Shown: one piece after another, positions 1 to 7,872 of the stretch | How positions within the stretch are numbered: the stretch's first letter is position 1 | Layout: the number at the start of each line of letters is the position of its first letter | IMG/VR virus record: IMGVR_UViG_3300008261_000081 | Span: 1 to 43,267 of that record | Source: a virus | Direction: 5' to 3' (one strand) | DNA: 43,267 nt | The notes under the pieces: model-generated | Seen by the model: only the letters and a program-made list of their open reading frames with translations | Database searches by the model: none | What the model was told of the DNA's origin: nothing | Made by a program: the position numbers and the translations under genes

Positions 1-537
1 AGCGTAATCAAACTTATCAAAAATACCAATGTCATGATCACCATGCTCCATGACCCATCCCATATCTGTAGTTACACCAGATAGAGAACCATGATATAGA
101 GCAATGTTAATCTTCCCTAGATCAGTTGGATCGGTCCAATTTGTTTCATCAAATACACTCAATACATTCAACGTAATATCTTTATCAAGCGAAGTCTCTC
201 CAGACTTCTTGAGAAGATGAAGATTTGGAAGATTAAGAGCATCAACGATTGGAGTAAGAGCATCCTGCCTATTATTATTCTTTAGGTTACCATCGTGATT
301 ACCAAGAATAATATAGGTCGGAGCTATGCTAGCTAAGTTACGGAAAAAGTCAGAACACATCTCAACAAACTCTGGGGAGATTTGTGTCTTCGTATGAGCA
401 ATGTCTCCGCAATGCACAATGTAATCTACTTTCTTCTCTGTAAGAATTTCATACAAGTGTGAGAAAGCATTACGGTATTCTTCATGATATTTGAGATTAC
501 GAATATGTGTATCCGCAATATGAGCAATCCTTACCAT
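1..537 (-). CDS. SbcD/gp47-like metallophosphoesterase nuclease, 3' end outside window
   Basis: Only the first 179 residues are inside the window; the gene runs off the left edge. The product looks like the nuclease subunit of an SbcCD/Mre11-Rad50 (T4 gp46/47) type complex, which processes DNA ends in recombination-dependent replication. The calcineurin-like phosphoesterase signature is visible in order: ADTH (D9, H11), CGD (D45) and the invariant LGNHD (N80, H81, D82), the residues that bind the two metal ions in this family. The ATG at 537 is preceded by AGGAG at good spacing, 13 bp after the stop of the primase gene, so the two are probably co-transcribed. The SbcC-like ATPase partner would be expected just beyond the left edge, which is inference. 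Another calcineurin-like phosphatase is possible, but the ADTH/GNHD pattern and the recombination neighbours favour a nuclease. Confidence 0.85.
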   Translation of the reverse strand, partial: MVRIAHIADTHIRNLKYHEEYRNAFSHLYEILTEKKVDYIVHCGDIAHTKTQISPEFVEMCSDFFRNLASIAPTYIILGNHDGNLKNNNRQDALTPIVDALNLPNLHLLKKSGETSLDKDITLNVLSVFDETNWTDPTDLGKINIALYHGSLSGVTTDMGWVMEHGDHDIGIFDKFDYA

Positions 538-550
538 TTATACTCCTATT

Positions 551-1498
551 TTAAAACGACAATTCAATCTTTCGTCTCTGCCAATAGTTGATATCAACTA
601 GCTTGGCATTTTTCTTTCTCTCTGCAAATTCTTGCTTCGACATCTCGCCAACATCTGAGAAGGGACTGATGTCGACTTTATAGAGTTCTATATCATAGTC
701 TAGGAATTGTTTAATAATATCTAAAGCTCTCTTCTCTGCATCTAGATCAAGAGCTAGATAAACTGGCGTATCGTGCTCGACGACTCTATTAACCAACAAG
801 GAGCCTTCTCTCAGAGTTGTTCCAAGGATAGGTACAGCGTTCCCAGCCACGATTGCGTCAAACACACCTTCGACTATTGTAAGATCATCATCCCAATCAA
901 CATAAAGTTCATTAAAGATAATATCTCTGCTAGCCTGAGGAGCTAGATACTTTCTCCATTCGCCCGTATATGACCGTCCAATAAAGTAGTCCAGATCACC
1001 GTTTAGATTGAACGATGGGACAATGATGCGACCAGCGTAGTCTCCGGAAGAGCAAAACCCTATCTTCCACTTTAAGATATCCTGCTTGGATACTCCACGC
1101 TTATGAAGAAAATTCAAAGCAGGAGAAGCCGTTACTGGAAGATTCTTCGAAGCAAGAGATACAAACTCAGCCGGTAGATCAACAAGCTTCTTTTCTACCT
1201 CATCTGCCCCAAATAGCTTCTGCACCATCAAAGCATCGAATGATGAAATCTCTGTCTTTCCCGACAAACGATCCCATGATTTTAGATGCGAGAAGGTGCC
1301 ATGCGAACGCACAACTCTACGAATACTGGCTCCGTGATAATCGCACACCCAACACTTGAACTTATCCTTCTCAATATTGATTGAGAGTTTGTTCTTGTGG
1401 TGATTACACTTGGGACAGCGATAAAGACGCTCAGAGCCAGACTTGAAAGATTCACCAAGAATCTCTCCTAAGATATTTACCTTTTCTTTGAACTCCAC
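551..1498 (-). CDS. DnaG-like DNA primase (zinc finger + TOPRIM)
   Basis: This 315-aa protein is a DnaG-type primase that would make RNA primers for lagging-strand synthesis. The N-terminal zinc-binding domain has two CxxC pairs (C28/C31 and C49/C52). A catalytic-core segment with a primase-like 'RIIVPSF...G' pattern lies near residues 157-175. A TOPRIM fold follows, with the EG glutamate at E210 and the DxD pair at D251/D253. The protein ends soon after TOPRIM, so no helicase is fused to it, as in T4 gp61 and unlike T7 gp4. The start is a GTG at 1498, inside the last codons of the RuvC-like gene (22-nt overlap). There is no good Shine-Dalgarno and no ATG before the zinc finger, so translation is probably coupled to the upstream gene. 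The replicative helicase is not in the window. Confidence 0.9.
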   Translation of the reverse strand: MEFKEKVNILGEILGESFKSGSERLYRCPKCNHHKNKLSINIEKDKFKCWVCDYHGASIRRVVRSHGTFSHLKSWDRLSGKTEISSFDALMVQKLFGADEVEKKLVDLPAEFVSLASKNLPVTASPALNFLHKRGVSKQDILKWKIGFCSSGDYAGRIIVPSFNLNGDLDYFIGRSYTGEWRKYLAPQASRDIIFNELYVDWDDDLTIVEGVFDAIVAGNAVPILGTTLREGSLLVNRVVEHDTPVYLALDLDAEKRALDIIKQFLDYDIELYKVDISPFSDVGEMSKQEFAERKKNAKLVDINYWQRRKIELSF

Positions 1499-1881
1499 TT
1501 TAGACCAGCTTTTGCTACAACTAGGCTATCTGCACGATCGTATGCTTGAATAGCCGTAATGAAATGTGGAGTTAAACCAAAAACTTCCCACACAATCCAA
1601 GATACGATTCCATTGAATCTAGCTAGCGTTAAAATCGTCTGAGCTGTTGATTTGCCCCTACTTATCCAGAGAGGAGACTCGATATAAATCTCTTCTATTT
1701 TAAATTTTGATTTAAGTTCAAGGAGATAACTCTTTACCTTATCAGCCTTAGAGAATATATCCATATCCTTCTTTTTGCTTTGACTGTTCAACTTCCAAGC
1801 TTCGCAGTAGAGTATCTTATCATCCATGCTCAATACTGTAGCGCCAGTTATTGAAGTTGATATATCTAAGCCTAATATCAT
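1477..1881 (-). CDS. RuvC-like Holliday junction resolvase, compact form
   Basis: This 134-aa protein has the RNase H-like RuvC fold signature. It opens with GLDIST (D6) on strand 1. The second acidic residue is in YIESP (E68), and the C-terminal helix carries DRAD (D115 and D118), matching the RuvC pattern of two aspartates three apart. It would cut Holliday junctions or branched DNA before packaging. Bacterial RuvC is usually about 160-175 residues. This one is shorter because the segment between the central helix and the DRAD helix is reduced and almost no tail follows. The ATG at 1881 lies 1 bp from the stop of the 419-aa structural gene, with a weak GGA upstream. The 3' end overlaps the primase start. 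Resolvase rather than a generic RNase H-like protein is supported by all four acidic positions. Confidence 0.8.
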   Translation of the reverse strand: MILGLDISTSITGATVLSMDDKILYCEAWKLNSQSKKKDMDIFSKADKVKSYLLELKSKFKIEEIYIESPLWISRGKSTAQTILTLARFNGIVSWIVWEVFGLTPHFITAIQAYDRADSLVVAKAGLKWSSKKR

Positions 1882-1882
1882 A

Positions 1883-3142
1883 TTAAAAATCCAATTTTAG
1901 TTTAAAAGTAAATTCACGATCTTCTGTCTTTAATATCGGCTTAGCCAATTTTGCGATCGCAATGAGGTTTCTATTTTCATCGTAGATACCTATCTTAGAT
2001 ATCCAAGTCTGCTTAGCAAATTCCGGAGTTGGATCCGCATAAGGAGAATATACAGTATTTTTTATTTCAATATTCTCACTTTCATAAAAGCCACGCTCTG
2101 AATTCCACGATATCATTTTATCACTTTGACCATGTTTCTTGTAAGTAGGATTATTAGAATGGTTTAATTCGCCACGTTTAGCATGAGCAAGCATTGTCAA
2201 GATGGGAATATTTGTAGTTCCATTGAACTTTATATAGAAACTTGAATTGATGACAGAGGTAGGAGTATCTTCTAATCCATAAGGATCTTCTGGCACGCCT
2301 TGCTCGTCGACATATCCTTGGGTGCCCCAATAAATCCACTTAGGATAGTCAAGTTGCATGTCCTCCCCTCCTTCTATAACATTGATTTCCGGGAAGGGAC
2401 AATACTTATATCGCTCCTTGTAGAGCGATGACAATTCCCACTCTCCCGTCAATATTATAAATCCTTCATTATAGAGAACAATTCCTGCTACTTTCCCTAA
2501 ATCTTCTTCTTTTCCTTGAGTTTGAATTAATTCACCATTTTTATTTACGTCTTCTATGGCTGCAACTACTTTGCCACGTATACGATATTCAAGTTTAACG
2601 CTTCCTTTGTCGATATAAGAACCAAAGAATATTGAAGGTATACTTATCAACGCAAGACGATCTTGCATCATATCATGGTATTCTGACTTAAAAGCGAAGT
2701 GAGGGCTTATTGTCTTATAACGATTAAGAATATTCCGAAGAGCTAATATTCTTCGCCTCTCTTTGCCACATATATCATAAAATTGATCTTGCGGACTTAC
2801 ATATCTTTCAATAGCTATTGAACTAGCTAAAGGATATTTTCCTCTTATCTCATCGCCATATTCAAAACCTTGAAACTCTTCAGTTGATATGGTTTTAAAA
2901 GATAAATTAGTACTAGCTCTTGTAATAAAAGGATAAATTAATTCGTTATCTCTTCTATTAATATTAATCTCATAAAGGCTCAAATATCCCGATGGGACAT
3001 GCTTAACATCATATCCCTCACTTTTCTCTTCTGCTTCACCATTGTAATAAATCTTCCTATTATGTATGAAAAACTCTATTTTTGGATGTGTCTCTAATAC
3101 ATTATGAAAAATATCATTTTCATTGAATTCATAATAAGGCAT
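1883..3142 (-). CDS. Predicted virion structural protein (419 aa), paralogue of its upstream neighbour
   Basis: I do not recognise a named domain. The protein is a tandem paralogue of the 395-aa product encoded just upstream (3155-4342). Both have an NxSxNPTYxK motif about 90 residues before the end, then a segment 'IxxIGIYDxNxxLIAIAKL', and both end in KLxLDF/RVRLDY. A central hydrophobic 'CGxIxYxxGxIxL'-like strand is also shared (here KVAGIVLYNEGFIIL). There is no signal peptide or membrane segment. The composition is that of a beta-rich, soluble structural protein. The ATG at 3142 is preceded by AGAGG. It closes the structural run, followed after 1 bp by the RuvC-like gene. A peripheral tail or baseplate role is inferred from position. 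An internal head protein cannot be excluded. Confidence 0.6.
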   Translation of the reverse strand: MPYYEFNENDIFHNVLETHPKIEFFIHNRKIYYNGEAEEKSEGYDVKHVPSGYLSLYEININRRDNELIYPFITRASTNLSFKTISTEEFQGFEYGDEIRGKYPLASSIAIERYVSPQDQFYDICGKERRRILALRNILNRYKTISPHFAFKSEYHDMMQDRLALISIPSIFFGSYIDKGSVKLEYRIRGKVVAAIEDVNKNGELIQTQGKEEDLGKVAGIVLYNEGFIILTGEWELSSLYKERYKYCPFPEINVIEGGEDMQLDYPKWIYWGTQGYVDEQGVPEDPYGLEDTPTSVINSSFYIKFNGTTNIPILTMLAHAKRGELNHSNNPTYKKHGQSDKMISWNSERGFYESENIEIKNTVYSPYADPTPEFAKQTWISKIGIYDENRNLIAIAKLAKPILKTEDREFTFKLKLDF

Positions 3143-3154
3143 GATAAACCTCTA

Positions 3155-4342
3155 TTAGTAATCTAGTCTAACTCTTAATACCATTTCATTTGTAGGATCT
3201 TTTCTCAATACTTCAGAAAGCTTAGCCACTGCGAGCAGCTCATTGTCTGACGAATATAAGCCAACAGAAGAGATATATGAAATAGGAGCGTCTTCAGTGC
3301 TATCTTTAACTCTTATTTTACTATCCTTTAAATATGTCGGATTGGAGCTATAATTAAAATCATTATGATTAATTCTACAGAAATAAATAGTCGAATTAAG
3401 TTCAGTTGTATTATTGAAAGCAAGTCTTGCCATTCTTCTTCTTAAAGCCGTACAAGATGTTGGGATGTCTAAATCACTAGCCATATCCTCTACTTTATAT
3501 TCTACATCATCTTCTGAAATATGCATTATGGGAGATTCATCTTCTCCGTCTACAAATTGCGGAATTTTGCCATTAGGAGTTACTGTTGAATATTTCTGGA
3601 ACAGGTTGGGTGAAAGAACAATCACACCTGCTTGATAATAAATAAGGCCGCATCTTTCATCTATCTCTGGTAGAGAAGAATATAGTTGAGTGTCTTGTAA
3701 ATTCCCTTCTGAATCAAAAGTATTAAGTTCTCTACATCTCAAGATTCCATAATCTCCAGCTGGTGAGTTTACTCTATAACTATAATCGTTATCCAATCCT
3801 TCGTCTGAGATATATAGAAGTCTCCTTAACGCAAGTGGATCTTCCGGATCATATGTCTCCTTACCTACATCTAGGTGAATAAAGCATGATCCTTTCTTTA
3901 TTTCATCCTTATTTAAGAGTCTGGCGACACTGATGACATAAACTTCATCAAATTTATCGCCTCCTTGCAATATATTTCCATCCTCATCAAATTTTAATAT
4001 ATTTCCAACAGTATCATGACCTACAAGTACTTGTGCCATTTGATTATATATTCTTGCTTTCTTGAGAGATGAAACGTTTGATCCATCATAATATTCTGAA
4101 TCAGAAGATAGCCCAAAAGTTAAATCAAATATATGATTGGCAGAAGAACTTAAATAAGGATAATCGTATACGCTTTGAAACATCTTATGTGGATAATTCT
4201 TGATATTTGTAGTCTCAGGATTTATATCTGGTTCTTGATATGTACCAAATATGATTCCTCCATGAATCGGAATAGCTTCGTGGAGAAGAGTCCTAGTCGT
4301 TGTTACATCATCATTTGAAAAACTTTTAAAAACTGTTGCCAT
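3155..4342 (-). CDS. Predicted virion structural protein (395 aa), paralogue of its downstream neighbour
   Basis: This is an unrecognised 395-aa soluble protein. Its C-terminal half aligns by eye with the neighbouring 419-aa protein: NYSSNPTYLK, then SSVGLYSSDNELLAVAKL, then a terminal RVRLDY. Upstream of that both have a short GxIxYxxGxIxL beta segment (here CGLIYYQAGVIVLSP). The N-terminus (MATVFKSFSNDD, then TTTRTLLHEAIP) is not obviously shared. The start is well supported, with AAGGAG 8 nt before the ATG at 4342. The gene sits 12 bp from each neighbour in the structural operon. A virion role is inferred from the surrounding structural genes. The duplication may allow two related subunits in one ring or two copies of an adhesive element. 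Confidence 0.6.
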   Translation of the reverse strand: MATVFKSFSNDDVTTTRTLLHEAIPIHGGIIFGTYQEPDINPETTNIKNYPHKMFQSVYDYPYLSSSANHIFDLTFGLSSDSEYYDGSNVSSLKKARIYNQMAQVLVGHDTVGNILKFDEDGNILQGGDKFDEVYVISVARLLNKDEIKKGSCFIHLDVGKETYDPEDPLALRRLLYISDEGLDNDYSYRVNSPAGDYGILRCRELNTFDSEGNLQDTQLYSSLPEIDERCGLIYYQAGVIVLSPNLFQKYSTVTPNGKIPQFVDGEDESPIMHISEDDVEYKVEDMASDLDIPTSCTALRRRMARLAFNNTTELNSTIYFCRINHNDFNYSSNPTYLKDSKIRVKDSTEDAPISYISSVGLYSSDNELLAVAKLSEVLRKDPTNEMVLRVRLDY

Positions 4343-4354
4343 TTCATTTACTCC

Positions 4355-5290
4355 TTAATCGACAAGCTTAATGAATCTTAGAGGAACATCTATACTAGAA
4401 CCAGTGGTTGCTCCAGTTATTCTTACAATAGAATCAATGAACTTATATGACTTTCCATCTATTTCTTGACTATTACCTAATTTATCAAATAGATATTTGC
4501 TTGTATTAAGTTCAAGCGATGAACGAATTTTAAATTCAAGTATTGTACCTCTTGGACCTCTAATAACCTGACCCGGATCATCTTCTTCCCTTTCCGTGTT
4601 CTCAGAGACAAAAGAACTATCTTGTCCTAAAGATAAATAGTAGCTCGCAACGTTATCATCGTCGATATAAGAAATAGATGCTGAGCTTGTTCCGGAAGAT
4701 TCTAAGATCATCCCAAATCTATTATCTATTTCTATAATATATTGTGTTTCTGCCAAATCATTATCTATTACATATCTTGATGATATTTGGTTTGCTGTAT
4801 CTAAACCTTGATCAATTCTACAATATGCACCCTTAACCGAATTCTCGCCAAACATTACTCCTTGACGAATGTTATTAGTCACGTAACCAATTGAGTCTTC
4901 AGTGTCCTTATCTACTGCGACTAAGAATGCTTTATACTCAGGATGCATAGACACTTCTGAACTAAAGAATTCATTTAATTTTAATACAGGAAGAAAAAGC
5001 AGATTGTTTCTCGGTATTGAGATAAGTTTCGACTTCATGGAAGAGATATTGTTTGTAAAAGCTTCTAATATAGGAGTCATCATTATATCTAAATCATAAT
5101 AAGCTGAGCCACTTGGGTGAGCGCCTAGAGGGTGATTACTGTTTCTATACAAGCTATAATCTATCTCGTCATCAGCTAAAGCAAACTTTGCAATTCTAAA
5201 AGAGCCATCTCCTCTCGAAAGTCTTGCTCTGCCTGTATCTGTCAGGACAGCATCTAAAATAATATCTCCTGAATTATCTAAAAAAGCCAT
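4355..5290 (-). CDS. Predicted tail/baseplate structural protein (311 aa) with shared N-terminal module
   Basis: The open frame extends to a TTG at 5347, but the real start is almost certainly the ATG at 5290. GGAG stands 8 nt before it and the protein then opens MAFLDNSGDI. Residues about 9-42 have the pattern 'ILDAxLTxxGRxxLSxGxxxFxIxxFAxxDDEIxY'. The same pattern occurs at the N-terminus of the 309-aa protein at 11334-12263 (IDIELTQYGKHLLSTGKF, then FFDDDILYD), so the two share a module. The rest is beta-rich with no recognised domain, transmembrane segment or signal peptide. A 53-bp gap, the widest in the window, separates it from the 832-aa gene upstream. The role is inferred from position as a peripheral virion protein. 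The shared module might be an attachment or assembly tag. Confidence 0.65.
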   Translation of the reverse strand: MAFLDNSGDIILDAVLTDTGRARLSRGDGSFRIAKFALADDEIDYSLYRNSNHPLGAHPSGSAYYDLDIMMTPILEAFTNNISSMKSKLISIPRNNLLFLPVLKLNEFFSSEVSMHPEYKAFLVAVDKDTEDSIGYVTNNIRQGVMFGENSVKGAYCRIDQGLDTANQISSRYVIDNDLAETQYIIEIDNRFGMILESSGTSSASISYIDDDNVASYYLSLGQDSSFVSENTEREEDDPGQVIRGPRGTILEFKIRSSLELNTSKYLFDKLGNSQEIDGKSYKFIDSIVRITGATTGSSIDVPLRFIKLVD

Positions 5291-5297
5291 ATTTGTT

Positions 5298-5302
5298 TCT
5301 CC
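5298..5302 (-). promoter_or_regulatory. Shine-Dalgarno (GGAGA) fixing the start at 5290
   Basis: The minus strand reads GGAGA at 5302-5298, followed after 7-8 nt by the ATG at 5290. The upstream in-frame TTG at 5347 has no such site and overlaps the stop of the preceding gene. This decides the start of the 311-aa protein and removes a spurious 19-residue extension. Confidence 0.8.
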
Positions 5303-5343
5303 GTTGCTAGAATTAAGTAGTTTCCTATATGAAAACAACAATT

Positions 5344-7842
5344 TCAATTTTCATTATTTTTCAAAAATTCATGTTCAAATACTATATTTAAATCAATCTT
5401 TCTGCCAGTTTCTTTAGAAGTTAGGCGAATTTTAAATCTTTTTCCCCATAGTGTCTCATCTCTTGTGCCTAAAAATACAGTATCTTGAGCATCATTATTT
5501 AAAATGCTCTTATTGAAATTTATTACAGCTTGAGCATAAACTGGTTTTATTTGCATTAATCTTTTCATTGTCTTAGCGAACATTTTCGGCTCTTCTTCCA
5601 AAAGCTCAACCACTTCTATCTTAGGATAAATTGAACCGTTATCATCTATTATCTCAACCTGATAAATCGGGGTAGGATATGAAATATGTCCATGATTATC
5701 TACACTCCTGAATGTATACCAATATTTAGTATTTGGCTCTATATTGTCTATGTAGGACGTTGTATTTTCAATTACCTCTCTAATACTTGGCGTGAAATCA
5801 GAATAAGAAGAAGGATGATAATCCAATCTAAAAATTTCAAACTTGTTTATATGATCGTCGGATTCATAACGAATCTTATTGTCATCTCTATCTTGATTCT
5901 TTCTTATCTCATCAATAATTGATAACTCTGAAGGGAAAATAACTTCTGGTTTTAATTCATATGAGCCGATATTTGAAGATAAATTTATCTTTATTTGGTC
6001 AGAAACAGATTTAAAAGGAACTATTTCAACATCTGGCCAGATAGGTGGCGAATCAATAACTCTATTAGAATATTTAAATATTGGAATTTCAATTAACTTA
6101 AGAGAAGGAGAAGACACAACAGTCACATATGAATTAGAAATATTATTAAATATATTTTTATAATAATATTTTGTTCCAAATATAAGTTCATATGCGTAAA
6201 TGATGTATGTGTATCTTTTTCCATATTTAACTTGTGTATCTACAAACTTATGAATATCTATATCGTTAGAGTTTGGTAGCCAAAAATTCTGAATTACTTC
6301 TCCATTTTCGTCGCCTCTTCTTTTCTCTATTCTATAAAGAACAGTTTCACTTTGAGCTTTCTTACCCATTAGAATATCTTGATAGCTTCTAGTTCTATTT
6401 TTTGTAAGCTCTCTTATCTTAGAAGAAAAAACAACTGACATTAACGTGCGATATAAATCATAAGCAGGATCATCTACAACTTCTTGTTCCGGGTCGTTTG
6501 CTCCTATAAAAATAGAATTAGGAGAATCAAAAAAACCTATTGGTGTTTCTCTTCTACCATCAATAAAACTTTGGTACCATTCATTTAGATCAAGTGCTCT
6601 TCTTACGGAATTCAATATTTGCGGAGGAGCTATCTGCACATTTTCATTGACCCTAACGACATCACTCAAAGCCTGAAGATTATTTGTCGTATATTCAATA
6701 AATCTCTTTTCTGGTAAAGAGTTAATCCTGCTAGCTACCGTATTCATGAGAATAGAGCTAAATCCAGAATCTTTGATCATCTGAGAAAACTCAGTCTTTT
6801 TATCTGTGGAGAACTGTATATCAAAGTACATTGGGAAAAGTTCTTTTTTAGGATATAAATCTTTAAGCAAATCAATATTTTGGTTAGATATTAGGAGATT
6901 AGTAAATTTTTTAGATAACTGTTCAGAAGTAGCACTAGGTAATAACGATGCTTGTCTTCCGTATACATCAAAATATTCAATACTATTACTATATCTTATA
7001 TCGTCTTTGTTATCATAAATTTTCTTCATCAGATTCTTTACTGATTCCGTCATAAATGTATTAGATAGAGTAATATGGTTTCTATACCATTCATTCTCAG
7101 ATTCTGAACGCTCCTTAGACATCTCATAAAGCATAACGTACATATTAGGTAAGTTTTGTTCCAATATGGCATCTGATGATATTCCGGTCTCATATGCTGA
7201 AATGAAAAAATTATATGTTGGCTTTATATCTACAAACATAGAATTCGATGATGTATTAAATTTTTTTAAATATCTGTTATCAAAAGGCAGAGTTAAAGAA
7301 GAAACATGGTCTTCTCTTATAGTATTAGAAAAGCTTCTATTTATTAATCTATCAGATATTCGATAAGGATTTAAAAAGTCTAAAGAATTCCTTTGTTGGA
7401 AAACTGGTGATGATTGATTGGGCGTTATCCTGAATGATTCGTAGAGCTCCGGGAGGATGCCGCTCTCGTTCATCTCTACGGGCTGAGCTATATCGAAGCT
7501 ATAAACGAAAGGAGCCATTAAAGACACTTTAGGGTCATTTCTCATATAAGAAATATTACCGTCTTCATTAGCCCAACAAGAGCCAATTAATACTCTAAAA
7601 GGATCAATATTGCTAACGGTATAATTATTATCATTAGATAACCTATCAATATATTGCTTATATGTTTGTGTCATAATAAGCTCAGAATCAAAAATATTCT
7701 TTTGTTTTCCAAAAGCTGTTACTGTTGTCTGTATTGAACGCTCAACGATATTGCCTTCTTGATTTCTATAAATTGGAACTTGTTGCTCAGATAGTTCTTT
7801 TAATAAAGAATCAATTTCAGATGGTGTCAAATTTTCTTTCAT
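5344..7842 (-). CDS. Predicted virion structural protein with FN3-like segments (832 aa)
   Basis: This large soluble protein has no enzyme signature I recognise. Two stretches in its C-terminal half look like fibronectin type III-type beta sandwiches. One lies near residues 500-565 (ETVLYRIEKR ... YGKRYTYIIYAYEL) and a clearer one near 685-735 (FEIFRLDY ... NTKYWYTFRSVDNHGHISYP), with the usual TxYxYxFRxxDxxG core. Such domains are common in phage tail and baseplate proteins and often mediate weak surface contacts. The N-terminal 400 residues are unassigned. The ATG at 7842 follows GGAG at good spacing. The gene ends with TGA 53 bp before the 311-aa gene. A tail-fibre or baseplate-periphery role is inferred from domain style and neighbours. 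Confidence 0.6.
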   Translation of the reverse strand: MKENLTPSEIDSLLKELSEQQVPIYRNQEGNIVERSIQTTVTAFGKQKNIFDSELIMTQTYKQYIDRLSNDNNYTVSNIDPFRVLIGSCWANEDGNISYMRNDPKVSLMAPFVYSFDIAQPVEMNESGILPELYESFRITPNQSSPVFQQRNSLDFLNPYRISDRLINRSFSNTIREDHVSSLTLPFDNRYLKKFNTSSNSMFVDIKPTYNFFISAYETGISSDAILEQNLPNMYVMLYEMSKERSESENEWYRNHITLSNTFMTESVKNLMKKIYDNKDDIRYSNSIEYFDVYGRQASLLPSATSEQLSKKFTNLLISNQNIDLLKDLYPKKELFPMYFDIQFSTDKKTEFSQMIKDSGFSSILMNTVASRINSLPEKRFIEYTTNNLQALSDVVRVNENVQIAPPQILNSVRRALDLNEWYQSFIDGRRETPIGFFDSPNSIFIGANDPEQEVVDDPAYDLYRTLMSVVFSSKIRELTKNRTRSYQDILMGKKAQSETVLYRIEKRRGDENGEVIQNFWLPNSNDIDIHKFVDTQVKYGKRYTYIIYAYELIFGTKYYYKNIFNNISNSYVTVVSSPSLKLIEIPIFKYSNRVIDSPPIWPDVEIVPFKSVSDQIKINLSSNIGSYELKPEVIFPSELSIIDEIRKNQDRDDNKIRYESDDHINKFEIFRLDYHPSSYSDFTPSIREVIENTTSYIDNIEPNTKYWYTFRSVDNHGHISYPTPIYQVEIIDDNGSIYPKIEVVELLEEEPKMFAKTMKRLMQIKPVYAQAVINFNKSILNNDAQDTVFLGTRDETLWGKRFKIRLTSKETGRKIDLNIVFEHEFLKNNEN

Positions 7843-7872
7843 CTTTTATACTCCAGAGACTTATCTAGCAAA

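Noticed and set aside
3414-3635. Plus-strand open frames such as this one, and others across the window
   Set aside because: They lie antisense to long real genes, have no ribosome-binding sites or recognisable domains, and result from the AT-rich, stop-poor opposite strand.
5303-5343. Imperfect hairpin (GTTTTC ... GAAAC) in the widest gap, as a possible terminator
   Set aside because: The stem is about 5 bp with a bulge, there is no T-run after it, and the surrounding sequence is AT-rich.
5291-5347. Extended N-terminus of the 311-aa protein from a TTG at 5347
   Set aside because: The ATG at 5290 has a well-placed GGAG and matches the shared N-terminal module. The TTG has no support.
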